Assembly (NCBI RefSeq): GCF_004521985.1
Contig: NZ_SBHZ01000021.1
Location: 19,892 to 83,891, forward strand
Direction: 5' to 3'
DNA from: Ectopseudomonas khazarica
Lineage (GTDB): Bacteria > Pseudomonadota > Gammaproteobacteria > Pseudomonadales > Pseudomonadaceae
Length of the DNA: 64,000 bases
Shown here: positions 34,343 through 42,612 of the stretch, one piece after another
Layout: every line of letters starts with the position of its first letter
Numbering within the stretch: position 1 is the first letter of the stretch
The notes under the pieces: generated by a model
Seen by the model: only the letters and a program-made list of their open reading frames with translations
Database searches by the model: none
Told to the model about the DNA's origin: nothing
Translations under genes and position numbers: made by a program

Positions 34343-34356
34343 TTGAATCGGTTCAA
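34343..34356. promoter_or_regulatory. Palindrome upstream of the R-M operon
   Basis: TTGAATCGGTTCAA, an almost perfect dyad (TTGAA/TTCAA), lies about 30 bases upstream of the first start of the operon, where an operator would overlap the promoter. No regulator for it is evident. Confidence 0.4.
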
Positions 34357-34437
34357 TTTATGCATCGGCGAAGCGCTTACCGGCCGATTCCTCCTGTCTC
34401 TGCTTGTTCATCCAGATCCGCAAGGGCGGCGAGGCGA

Positions 34438-35607
34438 TTAGCCAGCCCTCGGCAGCTCACGCCAGCTCGACGTATACGAAGGCGACAGCATCTCCCTCTT
34501 CATCTGCCATACCCTGCCCCCTGGCCAGATCGTCCCTACACGAACAGCCCCTCTCCCGTACCTCTGGTTGAGCTGGTCAATAGCCGCCATCAGCCGCTCG
34601 CTATTTCTACGAGGCGGCTCCGCAAACAGATCCGGCGTGTACCCATCTGCTGGGCAAAGGTTTGTTAGCAAAACGCCGACTTTCGAATACGCGTAGCCCT
34701 TCCTGAAGATGCGCTCCAACGCACGGGTGGCGGCCTGGGTCATGAGCAAGGTGTCGTTAGTAGGATGAGGCAGGATGCAGCGGACGCTGTTGAAGTAGCG
34801 CTCCCGGTCTTCGACGAAGCCGGAGGTTTGAAGGCTGATGACCATGTGCTCGGCCAGGCTGCCCTGCTCTCTCAGCTTCTCGGCGGCACGTGCGACGTAG
34901 CTCGCCAGAGCCTCTCGGATCGGCTCGATCTTCCGCAGCTTGGTGCCAAACATCTTTGATGAGCAGATCTCTTTCTTGAGATCCGGCGCTTGATGCATGC
35001 GCAGCCATTCTTCCCCGCGTAGCTCTCTCGCTGTTCGTTCAAGAACGCGGCCAAATGTCTTCCTAATGATCGCTAGATCGGCTTGAGCGAGATCCCAGGC
35101 CGTTTTGATACCCATGATTTCGAGCGACTTCGTAAGTCTGCGACCGACGCCCCACACTTCGTCCACAGGCGCAATCCGGAGCAGCTTGTCGCGGCGAATG
35201 GGATCAGTGAGGTCTACCACCCCGCCTGCCTTCTGCCATTTCTTAGCTGCGTAATTCGCCAGTTTCGCGAGCGTCTTGGTATGTCCTATACCCACACCTA
35301 CGGGCATCGCGCACTCGCTCCAGACGCGTTCTTTGATAGCTTTCCCGATTGCAGTCAGATCGCCCTGAAGGCCCGTTAGGTCTGCCCATGCTTCATCAAT
35401 GCTGTACTGCTCGATGTCGGGCACCTGGCCGTGGATGCAGCGCATGACTTTGTTCGATACGTCGCTGTATAGCGCGTAGTTGCTCGAAAACGCCTGCACG
35501 CCAAGCTGGCGTAGCTCCTCTCGGATTTCGAAATACGCAGCGCCCATAGCGATCCCAAGCTGCTTGGCTTCACGTGTGCGAGCGATGACGCAGCCGTCGT
35601 TATATCT
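34438..35607 (-). pseudogene. umuC: umuC/rulB DNA polymerase V subunit, N-terminus lost
   Basis: The frame starts at the IS21 duplication and reads NDGCVIARTREAKQLGIAMG, then continues through SIDEAWADLTG (catalytic Asp-Glu), helix-hairpin-helix region and little-finger domain to a normal end. It corresponds to E. coli UmuC from about residue 33, so the first 32 residues, including the first metal-binding Asp, are missing. Beyond the IS the upstream sequence is not umuC: it is AT-rich DNA with an in-frame stop. A truncated product from ATG 35547 would lack part of the active site. rulB/umuC genes are known entry sites for integron-like elements and GInts. Confidence 0.85.
35599..35607. repeat. 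Left target-site duplication of the IS21 element
   Basis: GTTATATCT here is repeated at 38213-38221, directly outside the other end of the element. Nine bases match; IS21-family insertions normally give four to eight, so one base may be chance. Confidence 0.8.
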
Positions 35608-35713
35608 TGTTGCCGCTGACAGAAAACTGACCCAGTAGAGGCTGTTCTGCCGACTGAAAACTGACCCAGGTGTTCAACTGCTTCTGCTCAATTATTGAGC
35701 AGGAGAACACAGG

Positions 35714-37222
35714 GTGATCAGTATGGAAATGATGGGCAAAATCCGCCGGATGTATTTCCGCGACAAGCTGTCGCTGCATGAGATAGCCAAGCGCACCGGG
35801 CTGGCGCGCAACACGATTCGCAAGTGGGTCAGAGCACCTGAGGCCAAGCAGCCGGTGTACCAACGCCGCGCGATCTTTAACAAACTCAGCCCTTTTCACG
35901 CCACGCTAGAGCAGGCGCTAAAAGCCGATTCGCTGCGCCCCAAGCAACAGCGGCGCAGTGCCAAGGCGCTGTTGGCGCAAATCAAAGCCGAAGGTTATGA
36001 CGGTGGCTACAGCCAGCTCACCGCGTTTATCCGTGCCTGGCGAGGGGGACAGGGCAAGGCGTCGCAGGCCTTTGTGCCGCTGACCTTTGCTCTTGGCGAG
36101 GCGTTTCAGTTTGACTGGAGCGAGGAAGGCTTGCTGGTCAGCGGCATTTACCGGCGTATGCAGGTGGCACATCTGAAGCTGTGTGCCAGCCGTGCGTTCT
36201 GGCTTGTGGCGTATCCGAGCCAGGGCCATGAGATGTTATTTGACGCCCATACACGCTCGTTCGGCGCCTTGGGCGGCGTGCCGCGCCGGGGCATCTACGA
36301 CAACATGAAGACCGCCGTCGACAAGGTCAATAAGGGCAAAGGCCGGGCGGTGAATGCGCGCTTTGCGGTGATGTGCGCGCATTACCTGTTCGATCCGGAC
36401 TTCTGCAACGTCGCCGCTGGTTGGGAAAAGGGCATCGTTGAAAAGAACGTGCAAGACAGCCGCAGGCGTATCTGGCTAGACGCCCAGGACTGCCAGTTTC
36501 ACTCCTTCGAGGAACTCAATGCCTGGCTGGGCCAGCGCTGCCGCGCGCTTTGGAACGAGCTGACGCACCCTCAATACAGCGGGCTGAGTGTAGCCGAAGT
36601 GCTGGAGTTGGAGCGCGCTGAACTGATGCCTGTGCCAGCGCCATTCGACGGTTACGTCGAGCGGCCTGCGCGGGTCTCCAGTACCTGCCTGGTCAGCGTC
36701 GGGCGCAACCGCTACTCGGTGCCGTGTGAGTACGCGGGTAAGTGGGTCAGCAGCCGTTTGTATCCGACGCGAATCGAGGTGGTGGCTGACGACGCGCTGA
36801 TCGCCAGCCATGTCCGCTTGCTGGATCGCGACCAGGTCAGCTATGACTGGCAGCACTACCTCCCGCTGATCGAACGCAAGCCCGGTGCGCTGCGCAACGG
36901 CGCGCCCTTTGCTGATCTGCCGGCGCCGCTGCGTCAGCTTAAGCACGGTCTGGGGCGTCATGCCGGCGGTGACCGGATCATGGCGCAAGTTCTGGCTGCC
37001 GTACCGGTCGCCGGGCTCGATGCGGTGCTGGTGGCTGTTGAGCTGGTACTGGAAAGCGGCAGCCTGAGCGCCGAACACATCCTCAATGTCGTGGCGCGCC
37101 TGGCCGCGACCGAACCACCACCCAGCGTCGAAACCCACTTGTCGCTCAAGGAAGCCCCCGTCGCTAACACGGCGCGCTACGACCGCCTGCGTGGCCAGGC
37201 CGAGGAGGTCGGTCATGCGTGA
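35714..37222 (+). CDS. istA: IS21-family transposase IstA (502 aa)
   Basis: The N-terminal HTH (KLSLHEIAKRTGLARNTIRK) is followed by an RNase H-like DDE core (AFQFDWSEEG; then GIYDNMKTAV with the second Asp) and a C-terminal beta domain that binds DNA. The length is typical of IstA. GTG 35714 has CAGGAG eight bases upstream; ATG 35723 is an alternative. The stop overlaps the start of istB, which encodes its ATPase helper. Confidence 0.92.
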   Translation: MISMEMMGKIRRMYFRDKLSLHEIAKRTGLARNTIRKWVRAPEAKQPVYQRRAIFNKLSPFHATLEQALKADSLRPKQQRRSAKALLAQIKAEGYDGGYSQLTAFIRAWRGGQGKASQAFVPLTFALGEAFQFDWSEEGLLVSGIYRRMQVAHLKLCASRAFWLVAYPSQGHEMLFDAHTRSFGALGGVPRRGIYDNMKTAVDKVNKGKGRAVNARFAVMCAHYLFDPDFCNVAAGWEKGIVEKNVQDSRRRIWLDAQDCQFHSFEELNAWLGQRCRALWNELTHPQYSGLSVAEVLELERAELMPVPAPFDGYVERPARVSSTCLVSVGRNRYSVPCEYAGKWVSSRLYPTRIEVVADDALIASHVRLLDRDQVSYDWQHYLPLIERKPGALRNGAPFADLPAPLRQLKHGLGRHAGGDRIMAQVLAAVPVAGLDAVLVAVELVLESGSLSAEHILNVVARLAATEPPPSVETHLSLKEAPVANTARYDRLRGQAEEVGHA

Positions 37223-38018
37223 TTTGATGGCGGAACTCAAGGAGCTGCGCCTGCACGGCATGGCCACGGCCTGGGCGGAGTTAACTGCACAGGGTGAGTC
37301 GAACACAGCCTCGTCCAAGTGGCTGCTCGAACACCTGCTGGAACAAGAGCACACAGATCGCGCCATGCGCTCGGTGAGCCACCAGATGAACATGGCCAAG
37401 CTGCCGATGCACCGCGATCTGGCCAGCTTCGATTTCAACGCCTCTAGCGCCGACGCACGCCTGATCAGCGAGCTGGCCAGCCTGGCCTTTACCGACACCG
37501 CGCAGAACGTGGTGCTGATCGGTGGGCCAGGCACCGGTAAAACCCACCTAGCCACCGCGCTGGCCGTGTCCGGCATCACCCGGCATGGCAAGCGCGTGCG
37601 CTTCTACTCCACGGTCGATCTGGTCAATCTGCTGGAGCGCGAAAAACACGACGGCAAAGCCGGGCGGATCGCCCAGACACTGCTGCGCATGGATCTGGTC
37701 ATCCTCGACGAACTGGGTTATCTGCCGTTCAGCCAGGCTGGCGGTGCGTTGCTGTTTCACCTGCTGTCCAAGCTGTACGAACACACCAGCGTGGTGATCA
37801 CCACCAACCTGAGCTTCGCCGAATGGTCGAGCGTGTTCGGCGACGCCAAGATGACCACCGCCCTGCTGGATCGGCTGACCCACCACTGCCACATCGTCGA
37901 AACCGGTAACGAGTCCTATCGCCTGCAACACAGTAGCTTGGCGGCCCAGGCCAAGATCAAATCACGAGAGCGAAAGCGTAAAGGCGGCCAGGAACCGGAG
38001 GACGATGAGCCGTTCTGA
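37215..38018 (+). CDS. istB: IS21-family ATPase helper IstB (267 aa)
   Basis: ATG 37215 overlaps the end of istA and follows GAGGAGG. The protein is a DnaC-like AAA+ ATPase: GGPGTGKTHLATAL (Walker A about 107-120), LVILDELGYLPF (Walker B) and the sensor region VVITTNLSFAEW. IstB loads IstA on target DNA. All motifs are intact. Confidence 0.92.
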   Translation: MRDLMAELKELRLHGMATAWAELTAQGESNTASSKWLLEHLLEQEHTDRAMRSVSHQMNMAKLPMHRDLASFDFNASSADARLISELASLAFTDTAQNVVLIGGPGTGKTHLATALAVSGITRHGKRVRFYSTVDLVNLLEREKHDGKAGRIAQTLLRMDLVILDELGYLPFSQAGGALLFHLLSKLYEHTSVVITTNLSFAEWSSVFGDAKMTTALLDRLTHHCHIVETGNESYRLQHSSLAAQAKIKSRERKRKGGQEPEDDEPF

Positions 38019-38212
38019 TTTCATGGCGACGACGGCCTGCTGCATGGCTGCATGTGGCAGGTCTTCAACAGCTGAACTGGGACAGCGAGGGAGTGGGTTC
38101 AAAAGCAGCTGCGCTGGTAGACTTATCCACAGTTGCTGGTAACAAAATCAGCAATCCGCCCTGGGTCAAATTTCAATCGGCAGGGTGGGTCAATTTTCCA
38201 TCAGCGCCAACA

Positions 38213-38471
38213 GTTATATCTGAATGATCCTAACAATTAGTAGGTCATAACACACTGATTCATAACGCTTTTTTCCGACTAACAAATTTCGACTTTTTTC
38301 GCCTATCAGCACGAAAATTCACCATGTGGCGACAGGCGCTGGAAGCGCCTTGGAACGAATGAGTCAACAAGGAACTGGTTGATCCAGTACGCAAAAAAAG
38401 AGGTATACAAGCCGAAGAAATGAGCTGGCTGGCCCGACCCGCGCAAAGCTCAGGCCGGGCCAGTTTCACCA
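38213..38471. other. AT-rich end of the GInt-like element
   Basis: No gene is supported. Bases 38213-38340 are clearly more AT-rich than the flanking genes and contain repeats such as CATAAC (twice within 20 bases) and CGACTTTTTTCG. It separates the last cargo gene from the broken umuC gene, which is where the short AT-rich 3' end of a GInt would lie. Bases 38425-38462 hold a GC-rich inverted repeat CTGGCCCG/CGGGCCAG, a possible terminator of the cargo operon. Confidence 0.5.
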
Positions 38472-38687
38472 TCAGCTGTTCTGAAGAGCTCGTACCTTCT
38501 CGGTGGTGATGGGCTCACCGCCGATTCCCCAGTCGCCGCTCTTCACTTCCTCAAAAACGACCCAGGTCACACCACGCATTTTCTCGCCTTCGACAGAGAC
38601 CATGGCGTCGGTGATCTTGCTGATGATCTCGGCCTTTTGCTCGGTAGAGAAAACCCCTTCGATACCTTTCACAGTTACCAGTGGCAT
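38472..38687 (-). CDS. 4-oxalocrotonate tautomerase-family enzyme (71 aa)
   Basis: The mature N-terminus is PLVTVKGIEGVFS, with the catalytic Pro1 exposed after Met removal, and the protein has the 60-70-residue beta-alpha-beta form of 4-OT enzymes (RGVTWVVFEEV, GDWGIGGEPIT). These tautomerise keto-enol substrates and often help to degrade aromatic or halogenated compounds. It is the last gene of the cargo cluster, 49 bases after the Old Yellow Enzyme gene. The substrate is unknown. Confidence 0.85.
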   Translation of the reverse strand: MPLVTVKGIEGVFSTEQKAEIISKITDAMVSVEGEKMRGVTWVVFEEVKSGDWGIGGEPITTEKVRALQNS

Positions 38688-38736
38688 AGCCAGACACCTT
38701 CAGTAGTTGAGTTACGCTGTGGATCAGCCGAAACGG

Positions 38737-39834
38737 TTATTCCTGGTAAGGCGCATAGTCGGTGTAGCCTTTCGCCCCGATCACGCCGTAGAAGGTGGAG
38801 TGATCGCTTGGTGCGAGAGGCCAACCGTTCTGCATCCGCTCGACCAAGTCTGGGTTTGCGATGTACGGGGTGCCGAAGGCGATCAAGTCATGATTGCCGT
38901 TCTGCAGCTCGGCCTCTGCCAGCTCCGCGGTGAAGCCACCGGCGCCGATAACCGTGCCTTTGTAGAGCGAGCGGAAGCTCTTGTAGAAGCCTTCCGGGAA
39001 CGGTACTGCATCCAGTGTTGGCTGGTAGTTGAGATGGACGAAGGCCAACTCGCGCTCATTCAGTGCAGCTGCAACGCTCTTCCAGGTAGCCTCTTCCTCA
39101 GGGTAGGGACGCAGGTCGTACAGCCGACCGAATGGCGAGATGCGCACGCCGACACGGAAACTCCCAATGGCGTCTGCAATGGCATCGACGGTCTCCAGCA
39201 AGAAGCGCTGACGATTCTCGATCGATCCGCCGTATTCATCTGTACGCGTGTTGATCTGGCTGCTCAGGAACTGATCGAACAGGAAGGCATTCGCGGCCAT
39301 CAGCTCAACTCCATCGAAGCCGGCTTCGACCGCACGCAGGGCGGAGGCAACGAAGTCGTCGGTGACACGGCGAATCTCATCGACGCTCAGTGCACGGGGG
39401 ACACTCGGTGCGACCGGGCCAGGGAGACCAGGCTCGACCCAAGCATAAACAGTAGTACCTACTGCTGGCTCTGCACTCGCCGAGACCGGCGCAGAATTTC
39501 CTGGCTGCAGCGACACATGGGACATGCGGCCCACGTGCCAGAGCTGCGCGAAGATCTTGCCGCCGTTGGCATGCACTGCATCAGTCACTTCTCGCCAGGC
39601 ACGGGTTTGCTCGTCCGTGTAGATTCCCGGGGTATACAGGTAGCCACGTCCCTCGTCGGAGATCGGCAGGCCCTCGGTGATGATCAGGCCCGCCGAGGCC
39701 CGCTGCGCGTAATACAGCGCGGTCAGTTCGGTCGGAACATTGTTTTCCGTCCGGGTGCGGGTCATCGGTGCCATAACTACCCGGTTGGCCAGCTCCAGAC
39801 TGTCCAGATTGTATGGAGAAAACAGCTTTTTCAT
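38737..39834 (-). CDS. Old Yellow Enzyme-family flavin oxidoreductase (365 aa)
   Basis: I chose ATG 39834 because AAGAGG lies seven bases upstream; a TTG five codons earlier lacks one. The TIM barrel with FMN motifs is clear: APMTRTR (22-28), LWHVGRMSH (98-106), DQFLSSQINTRTDEYGGSIE and the C-terminal VIGAGGF. It is close to NemA/XenB-type ene reductases that reduce activated alkenes, quinones and nitro compounds. At the substrate-binding H-x-x-N/H position the sequence is M179-A-A-N182, so the first His is replaced by Met, which is unusual. It lies in an electrophile-detoxification-like cluster. Confidence 0.88.
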   Translation of the reverse strand: MKKLFSPYNLDSLELANRVVMAPMTRTRTENNVPTELTALYYAQRASAGLIITEGLPISDEGRGYLYTPGIYTDEQTRAWREVTDAVHANGGKIFAQLWHVGRMSHVSLQPGNSAPVSASAEPAVGTTVYAWVEPGLPGPVAPSVPRALSVDEIRRVTDDFVASALRAVEAGFDGVELMAANAFLFDQFLSSQINTRTDEYGGSIENRQRFLLETVDAIADAIGSFRVGVRISPFGRLYDLRPYPEEEATWKSVAAALNERELAFVHLNYQPTLDAVPFPEGFYKSFRSLYKGTVIGAGGFTAELAEAELQNGNHDLIAFGTPYIANPDLVERMQNGWPLAPSDHSTFYGVIGAKGYTDYAPYQE

Positions 39835-39875
39835 ATTCAACCTCTTCAAACGAATACCTGAATCAATCGGCTGGC

Positions 39876-40430
39876 TTAGCCGACAACGACTTCCAGCTTT
39901 GGCACCATGCGAATGGCCTTGGAGAAGTTGGCGAGATTCACGGAAGTCTTGGTGACGATGCGGTGTAGCTCTTCCACCTTCTCGACAGGTGCATCGGTGT
40001 GGATGCGCACGACGTAGCTGATTTCGTCGAAACCGGGGTTGACGCTCTCGTCCAGGCCCAGGAAGCCGCGCAGATCCAACTCACCATCGGTCTCGATTTC
40101 AAGGTTGTGGATGGTGATGCCCATGACCGAAGCGTTCACCACATAGCCCACGGAGAGACAGGCGTTCAGAGCGGCAATCAGCAGTTCCTGCGGGTTTGGG
40201 GCAGAGTTTGCTCCCAGCAGCTCCAGTGGCTCGTCGGCCGCAATCTTGATGTCACGCGGGTAGTCGTTACCACTCAGATGAAAACGGTTCACGGTGGCTA
40301 CGGTGCGGGTCTGATGCTCCCACTTGGTCTTCACGTTGAAGCGTGCGTGACGCTTGGATGCATCTTCAGCAACGCCCTGTGCGAAGGCTTGCAGAGCAGC
40401 GACGTCGATACCGTTGAGAAGCTTGTCCAT
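39876..40430 (-). CDS. OsmC-family protein (184 aa)
   Basis: ATG 40430 is preceded by AAGAGG. The protein has the OsmC/YhfA core, with PNPQELLIAALNACLSVGYV containing the conserved Cys and a C-terminal half with FSKAIRMVPKLEV. Only one of the two catalytic Cys of Ohr/OsmC peroxidases is seen, so it is more like YhfA-type members of unknown activity. The neighbours (AhpD-like, ene reductase, tautomerase) suggest a role in removing reactive electrophiles or peroxides. Confidence 0.85.
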   Translation of the reverse strand: MDKLLNGIDVAALQAFAQGVAEDASKRHARFNVKTKWEHQTRTVATVNRFHLSGNDYPRDIKIAADEPLELLGANSAPNPQELLIAALNACLSVGYVVNASVMGITIHNLEIETDGELDLRGFLGLDESVNPGFDEISYVVRIHTDAPVEKVEELHRIVTKTSVNLANFSKAIRMVPKLEVVVG

Positions 40431-40497
40431 TTTCAAAACCTCTTAAAGTCGTGGATAAAAAATCAAAAAAACGAAACACCCGAAGGCGATAACCCTG

Positions 40498-40641
40498 TCA
40501 GTGCGAACAGCCAGAAATCGAACAGCTGGTTGCACTGATTGCCTCTTCATCACTCGAAAGCTCTTCAATCGCGGCGCGGAGCACTTTGGTATGGATCAGC
40601 CGCGGAGGGACCTCAGCTTTGAGGTTTGCTATCCATCGCAT
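40498..40641 (-). CDS. Possible small Cys-ending peptide (47 aa), doubtful
   Basis: A frame overlapping the end of the AhpD-like gene gives 47 residues ending SDEEAISATSCSISGCSH. The acidic leader-like part followed by a Ser/Thr/Cys-rich tail resembles the layout of peptide precursors, but there is no convincing ribosome site and no modification enzyme nearby. It occupies the otherwise empty space between the AhpD-like and OsmC genes. Confidence 0.25.
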   Translation of the reverse strand: MRWIANLKAEVPPRLIHTKVLRAAIEELSSDEEAISATSCSISGCSH

Positions 40642-40963
40642 CCAAGACGTGAGTGCTGTAAACCACTGCCGCACCGGCGTTCAGGTTCACGGCCACGCCG
40701 AGAGCTTCCGCCACTTCCTCGGTGGTAATGCCGAGCTTCCTGGCTTCTGCCGCATGGAACGCAATGCAGCCATCGCAGCGCGTGGTAACGGCAACTGCCA
40801 GTGCGATCAGCTCACGGGTCTTCGCATCAAGGCGATTGGTTTTGTTACCTGCATTACCGAGCATTGCCACGCCACGCAGGGTGTCGGGGGAATGTGCGCC
40901 GAACTCTTTCAGGCGGGCACTGACGTCGGTGATGGTTTGTTCCCAGTTAGGCATACTAGACAT
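40613..40963 (-). CDS. Carboxymuconolactone decarboxylase/AhpD-family protein (116 aa)
   Basis: ATG 40963 follows GGGTGG. Residues 63-70 (C-D-G-C-x-x-x-H) form the CxxC..H motif of AhpD-like alkylhydroperoxidases, and the helical repeat LDAKTRELIALAVAV precedes it. Such proteins reduce peroxides or act on lactones with thiol chemistry. The promoter region carries an operator-like palindrome (40971-40989) shared with the SDR gene, so it is likely under the same TetR regulator. Start of a sub-operon with OsmC, ene reductase and tautomerase. Confidence 0.88.
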   Translation of the reverse strand: MSSMPNWEQTITDVSARLKEFGAHSPDTLRGVAMLGNAGNKTNRLDAKTRELIALAVAVTTRCDGCIAFHAAEARKLGITTEEVAEALGVAVNLNAGAAVVYSTHVLDAMDSKPQS

Positions 40964-40970
40964 GATTACC

Positions 40971-40989
40971 ACCCTACTAGTTGATAGGT
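40971..40989. promoter_or_regulatory. TetR operator-like palindrome before the AhpD-like gene
   Basis: ACCCTACTAGTTGATAGGT shares CTACTAGTTG and TAG with the 22-bp palindrome at 42475-42496. It overlaps the ribosome site of the AhpD-like gene, so binding could block elongation or initiation. Confidence 0.6.
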
Positions 40990-41048
40990 AAGATCGGCCA
41001 AAAATAGGGCCGACGCGGGTCGCGTATCGGCCCTGTTGTAGGCAGAGA

Positions 41049-41609
41049 TCAGTACTCTGCGATCATCCGAATGACAGCAATATTCACAGTCTCACCTTCC
41101 CTGGTGGCCCAGTTGATGAAGCTCGATCCCTCAAGGATACTGAGCAGCAAGTAAGACTTTTCTCTGGCCCCTCGCCCCCGGGCTAACTCACCAGCGGCAA
41201 TGCCTTCGTCCATCACTCTGGTCAACCAAGACAACTGCACATCAAAGAACCGTCGTGTCAGGCGTTGAAGCCCGTCGGGCAATGCAGCCATTTCAGCTGC
41301 TAGCGCACCACACAATGGCAACAGACCACCCTCGGTGCTGGAGTAGAAGAGCACAAAGAAAGCCTTGAGCCTCTCAACTGCACCTGCCTGATTGATCTCG
41401 ATTCGCTCGAACTCGGCTTGCACCCGCGAGACGTACTCTTCGACGATCGCGATCCCCAAGTCTTCCTTTGTAGGGAAGTGGTAGTGAATGCTCGCCTTGC
41501 GAATACCTACCGCGTCTGCAAGATCTGCATAGCTGAACGCTGCATACCCTTTAGTGCGCATCAGCCCTTCAGCGGCTTGAATTAACGCGTCCCGTGTTGC
41601 CAGTGCCAT
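41049..41609 (-). CDS. TetR-family repressor (186 aa)
   Basis: The N-terminal HTH (YADLADAVGIRKASIHYHFP at 27-46) is typical of TetR proteins. The ligand domain has a single Cys, C100, in GGLLPLCGALAAEMA, at about the position of the redox-sensing Cys of NemR-type regulators. It lies between the SDR and AhpD-like genes, each with a copy of the same operator palindrome, and so is the probable regulator of the cargo. Sensing of electrophiles or quinones through C100 is inference. Confidence 0.85.
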   Translation of the reverse strand: MALATRDALIQAAEGLMRTKGYAAFSYADLADAVGIRKASIHYHFPTKEDLGIAIVEEYVSRVQAEFERIEINQAGAVERLKAFFVLFYSSTEGGLLPLCGALAAEMAALPDGLQRLTRRFFDVQLSWLTRVMDEGIAAGELARGRGAREKSYLLLSILEGSSFINWATREGETVNIAVIRMIAEY

Positions 41610-41671
41610 AACTTCTCCTGCCGTAATCGCCCCGACCAGAAAAGAGCGATTCCGGCCACTACGCAGTTATC

Positions 41672-42457
41672 TTACTTACCTTGCTTACGGCCAGCCATGA
41701 CCCCACCGTCCACGTCCCAAACAGCACCGGTCACCCAGGACGTCTTGTCGGAGAGCAGGAACACGATGGACTCAGCAACGTCACGCGGAGTGCCGTTACG
41801 GCCCAGCGGGTGGAAATTGTTGAAGTCATTCAGCGCACCAGCCAACTGATCGCCGGGGATGAAGCGCTCGAAGATCTTCGTTTCCACAATACCCGGGCTG
41901 ACCGAGTTGACGCGAATACCGTGCTGGGCCAGCTCTGCTGCCGCGTGTGTGGTCAAGGTGTCCAGGCCAATTTTGGCCATCGAGTAGGCCGAGGCCGGAA
42001 CACCCTCGACCGCCTGCCTGGCTGCTACCGCGGTGACGTTCACGATCGAACCGGGTTTGCCCTGAGCTACCAGCTCCGCCGCTACTTGACGGGTTAGGAA
42101 GAAGATGGCGCGGTTCAGATTCAGGAAGTTGTCGTAATCCTCAAGCGAGTGCTCGATGAATGCTTTCGGGTAGTAGATACCCGCGGAATTGACCATCAGA
42201 TCAATGTCCTTGTGGCTTGCGGCCAGTTTCTCGATCAGCGCTTGGACGCTGGCGAAATCGGTCAGATCTACAGCATAGGCCACGACCTTGTCTTCGCCGG
42301 CAACGGCGGCCAGTTGTTGGCGTGCAGCTTCGGCTTTCTCAGGGCGGTTGCCCACGATCACAACCGAACCGCCTTGCTCGGCGACCATCTGCGCGGTTTC
42401 GAGACCAATGCCACTCGTGCCACCCACTACCAGAAGCTTGCGACCTTTGAACTGCAT
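41672..42457 (-). CDS. Short-chain dehydrogenase/reductase (261 aa)
   Basis: A classical SDR: GGTSGIG (12-18) binds NAD(P), NSAG at 90-93, and the active-site S-Y158-x-x-x-K162 (ASAYSMAKIG). The C-terminal DVDGGVMAG is typical. The operator palindrome is 18 bases upstream of its start. The substrate is unknown. The cofactor is probably NADP(H) because basic residues (NRPEKAEAAR) follow the second strand. Confidence 0.88.
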   Translation of the reverse strand: MQFKGRKLLVVGGTSGIGLETAQMVAEQGGSVVIVGNRPEKAEAARQQLAAVAGEDKVVAYAVDLTDFASVQALIEKLAASHKDIDLMVNSAGIYYPKAFIEHSLEDYDNFLNLNRAIFFLTRQVAAELVAQGKPGSIVNVTAVAARQAVEGVPASAYSMAKIGLDTLTTHAAAELAQHGIRVNSVSPGIVETKIFERFIPGDQLAGALNDFNNFHPLGRNGTPRDVAESIVFLLSDKTSWVTGAVWDVDGGVMAGRKQGK

Positions 42458-42474
42458 GGTGATGCCCTCTGTTT

Positions 42475-42496
42475 GTCTACCTACTAGTTGGTAGAC
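42475..42496. promoter_or_regulatory. TetR operator-like 22-bp palindrome before the SDR gene
   Basis: GTCTACC and GGTAGAC flank TACTAGTT; the dyad is perfect except for two central bases. Its size and symmetry are typical of TetR-family operators, and a related site precedes the AhpD-like gene. Confidence 0.7.
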
Positions 42497-42612
42497 TAGA
42501 TTTCGAACGGAGAGATGTCAAGCTACCGCTGATCGAGTAGTCAGAGAATGTCCGGTACACCCTTGCACGACCAGGCTAAATCAACTCTGGACTGCAGAGT
42601 GATGCCCAGGAG

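Larger units (their letters stand above)
35608..38212 (+). mobile_element. Complete IS21-family insertion sequence (2605 bp)
   Basis: The left end TGTTGCCGCTGACAGAAAAC and the inverse of the right end, TGTTGGCGCTGATGGAAAAT, are imperfect terminal inverted repeats beginning TG and ending CA. Additional internal copies of the TGACCC motif lie at 35636-35670 and 38160-38195, like the multiple transposase sites of this family. It carries istA and istB with overlapping frames and is flanked by the 9-bp duplication GTTATATCT. All parts look intact, so it may be active. Confidence 0.9.

Noticed and set aside
38123..38131. TTATCCACA as a DnaA box marking an origin
   Set aside because: It lies inside the right end of the IS21 element, alone and away from the replication gene.
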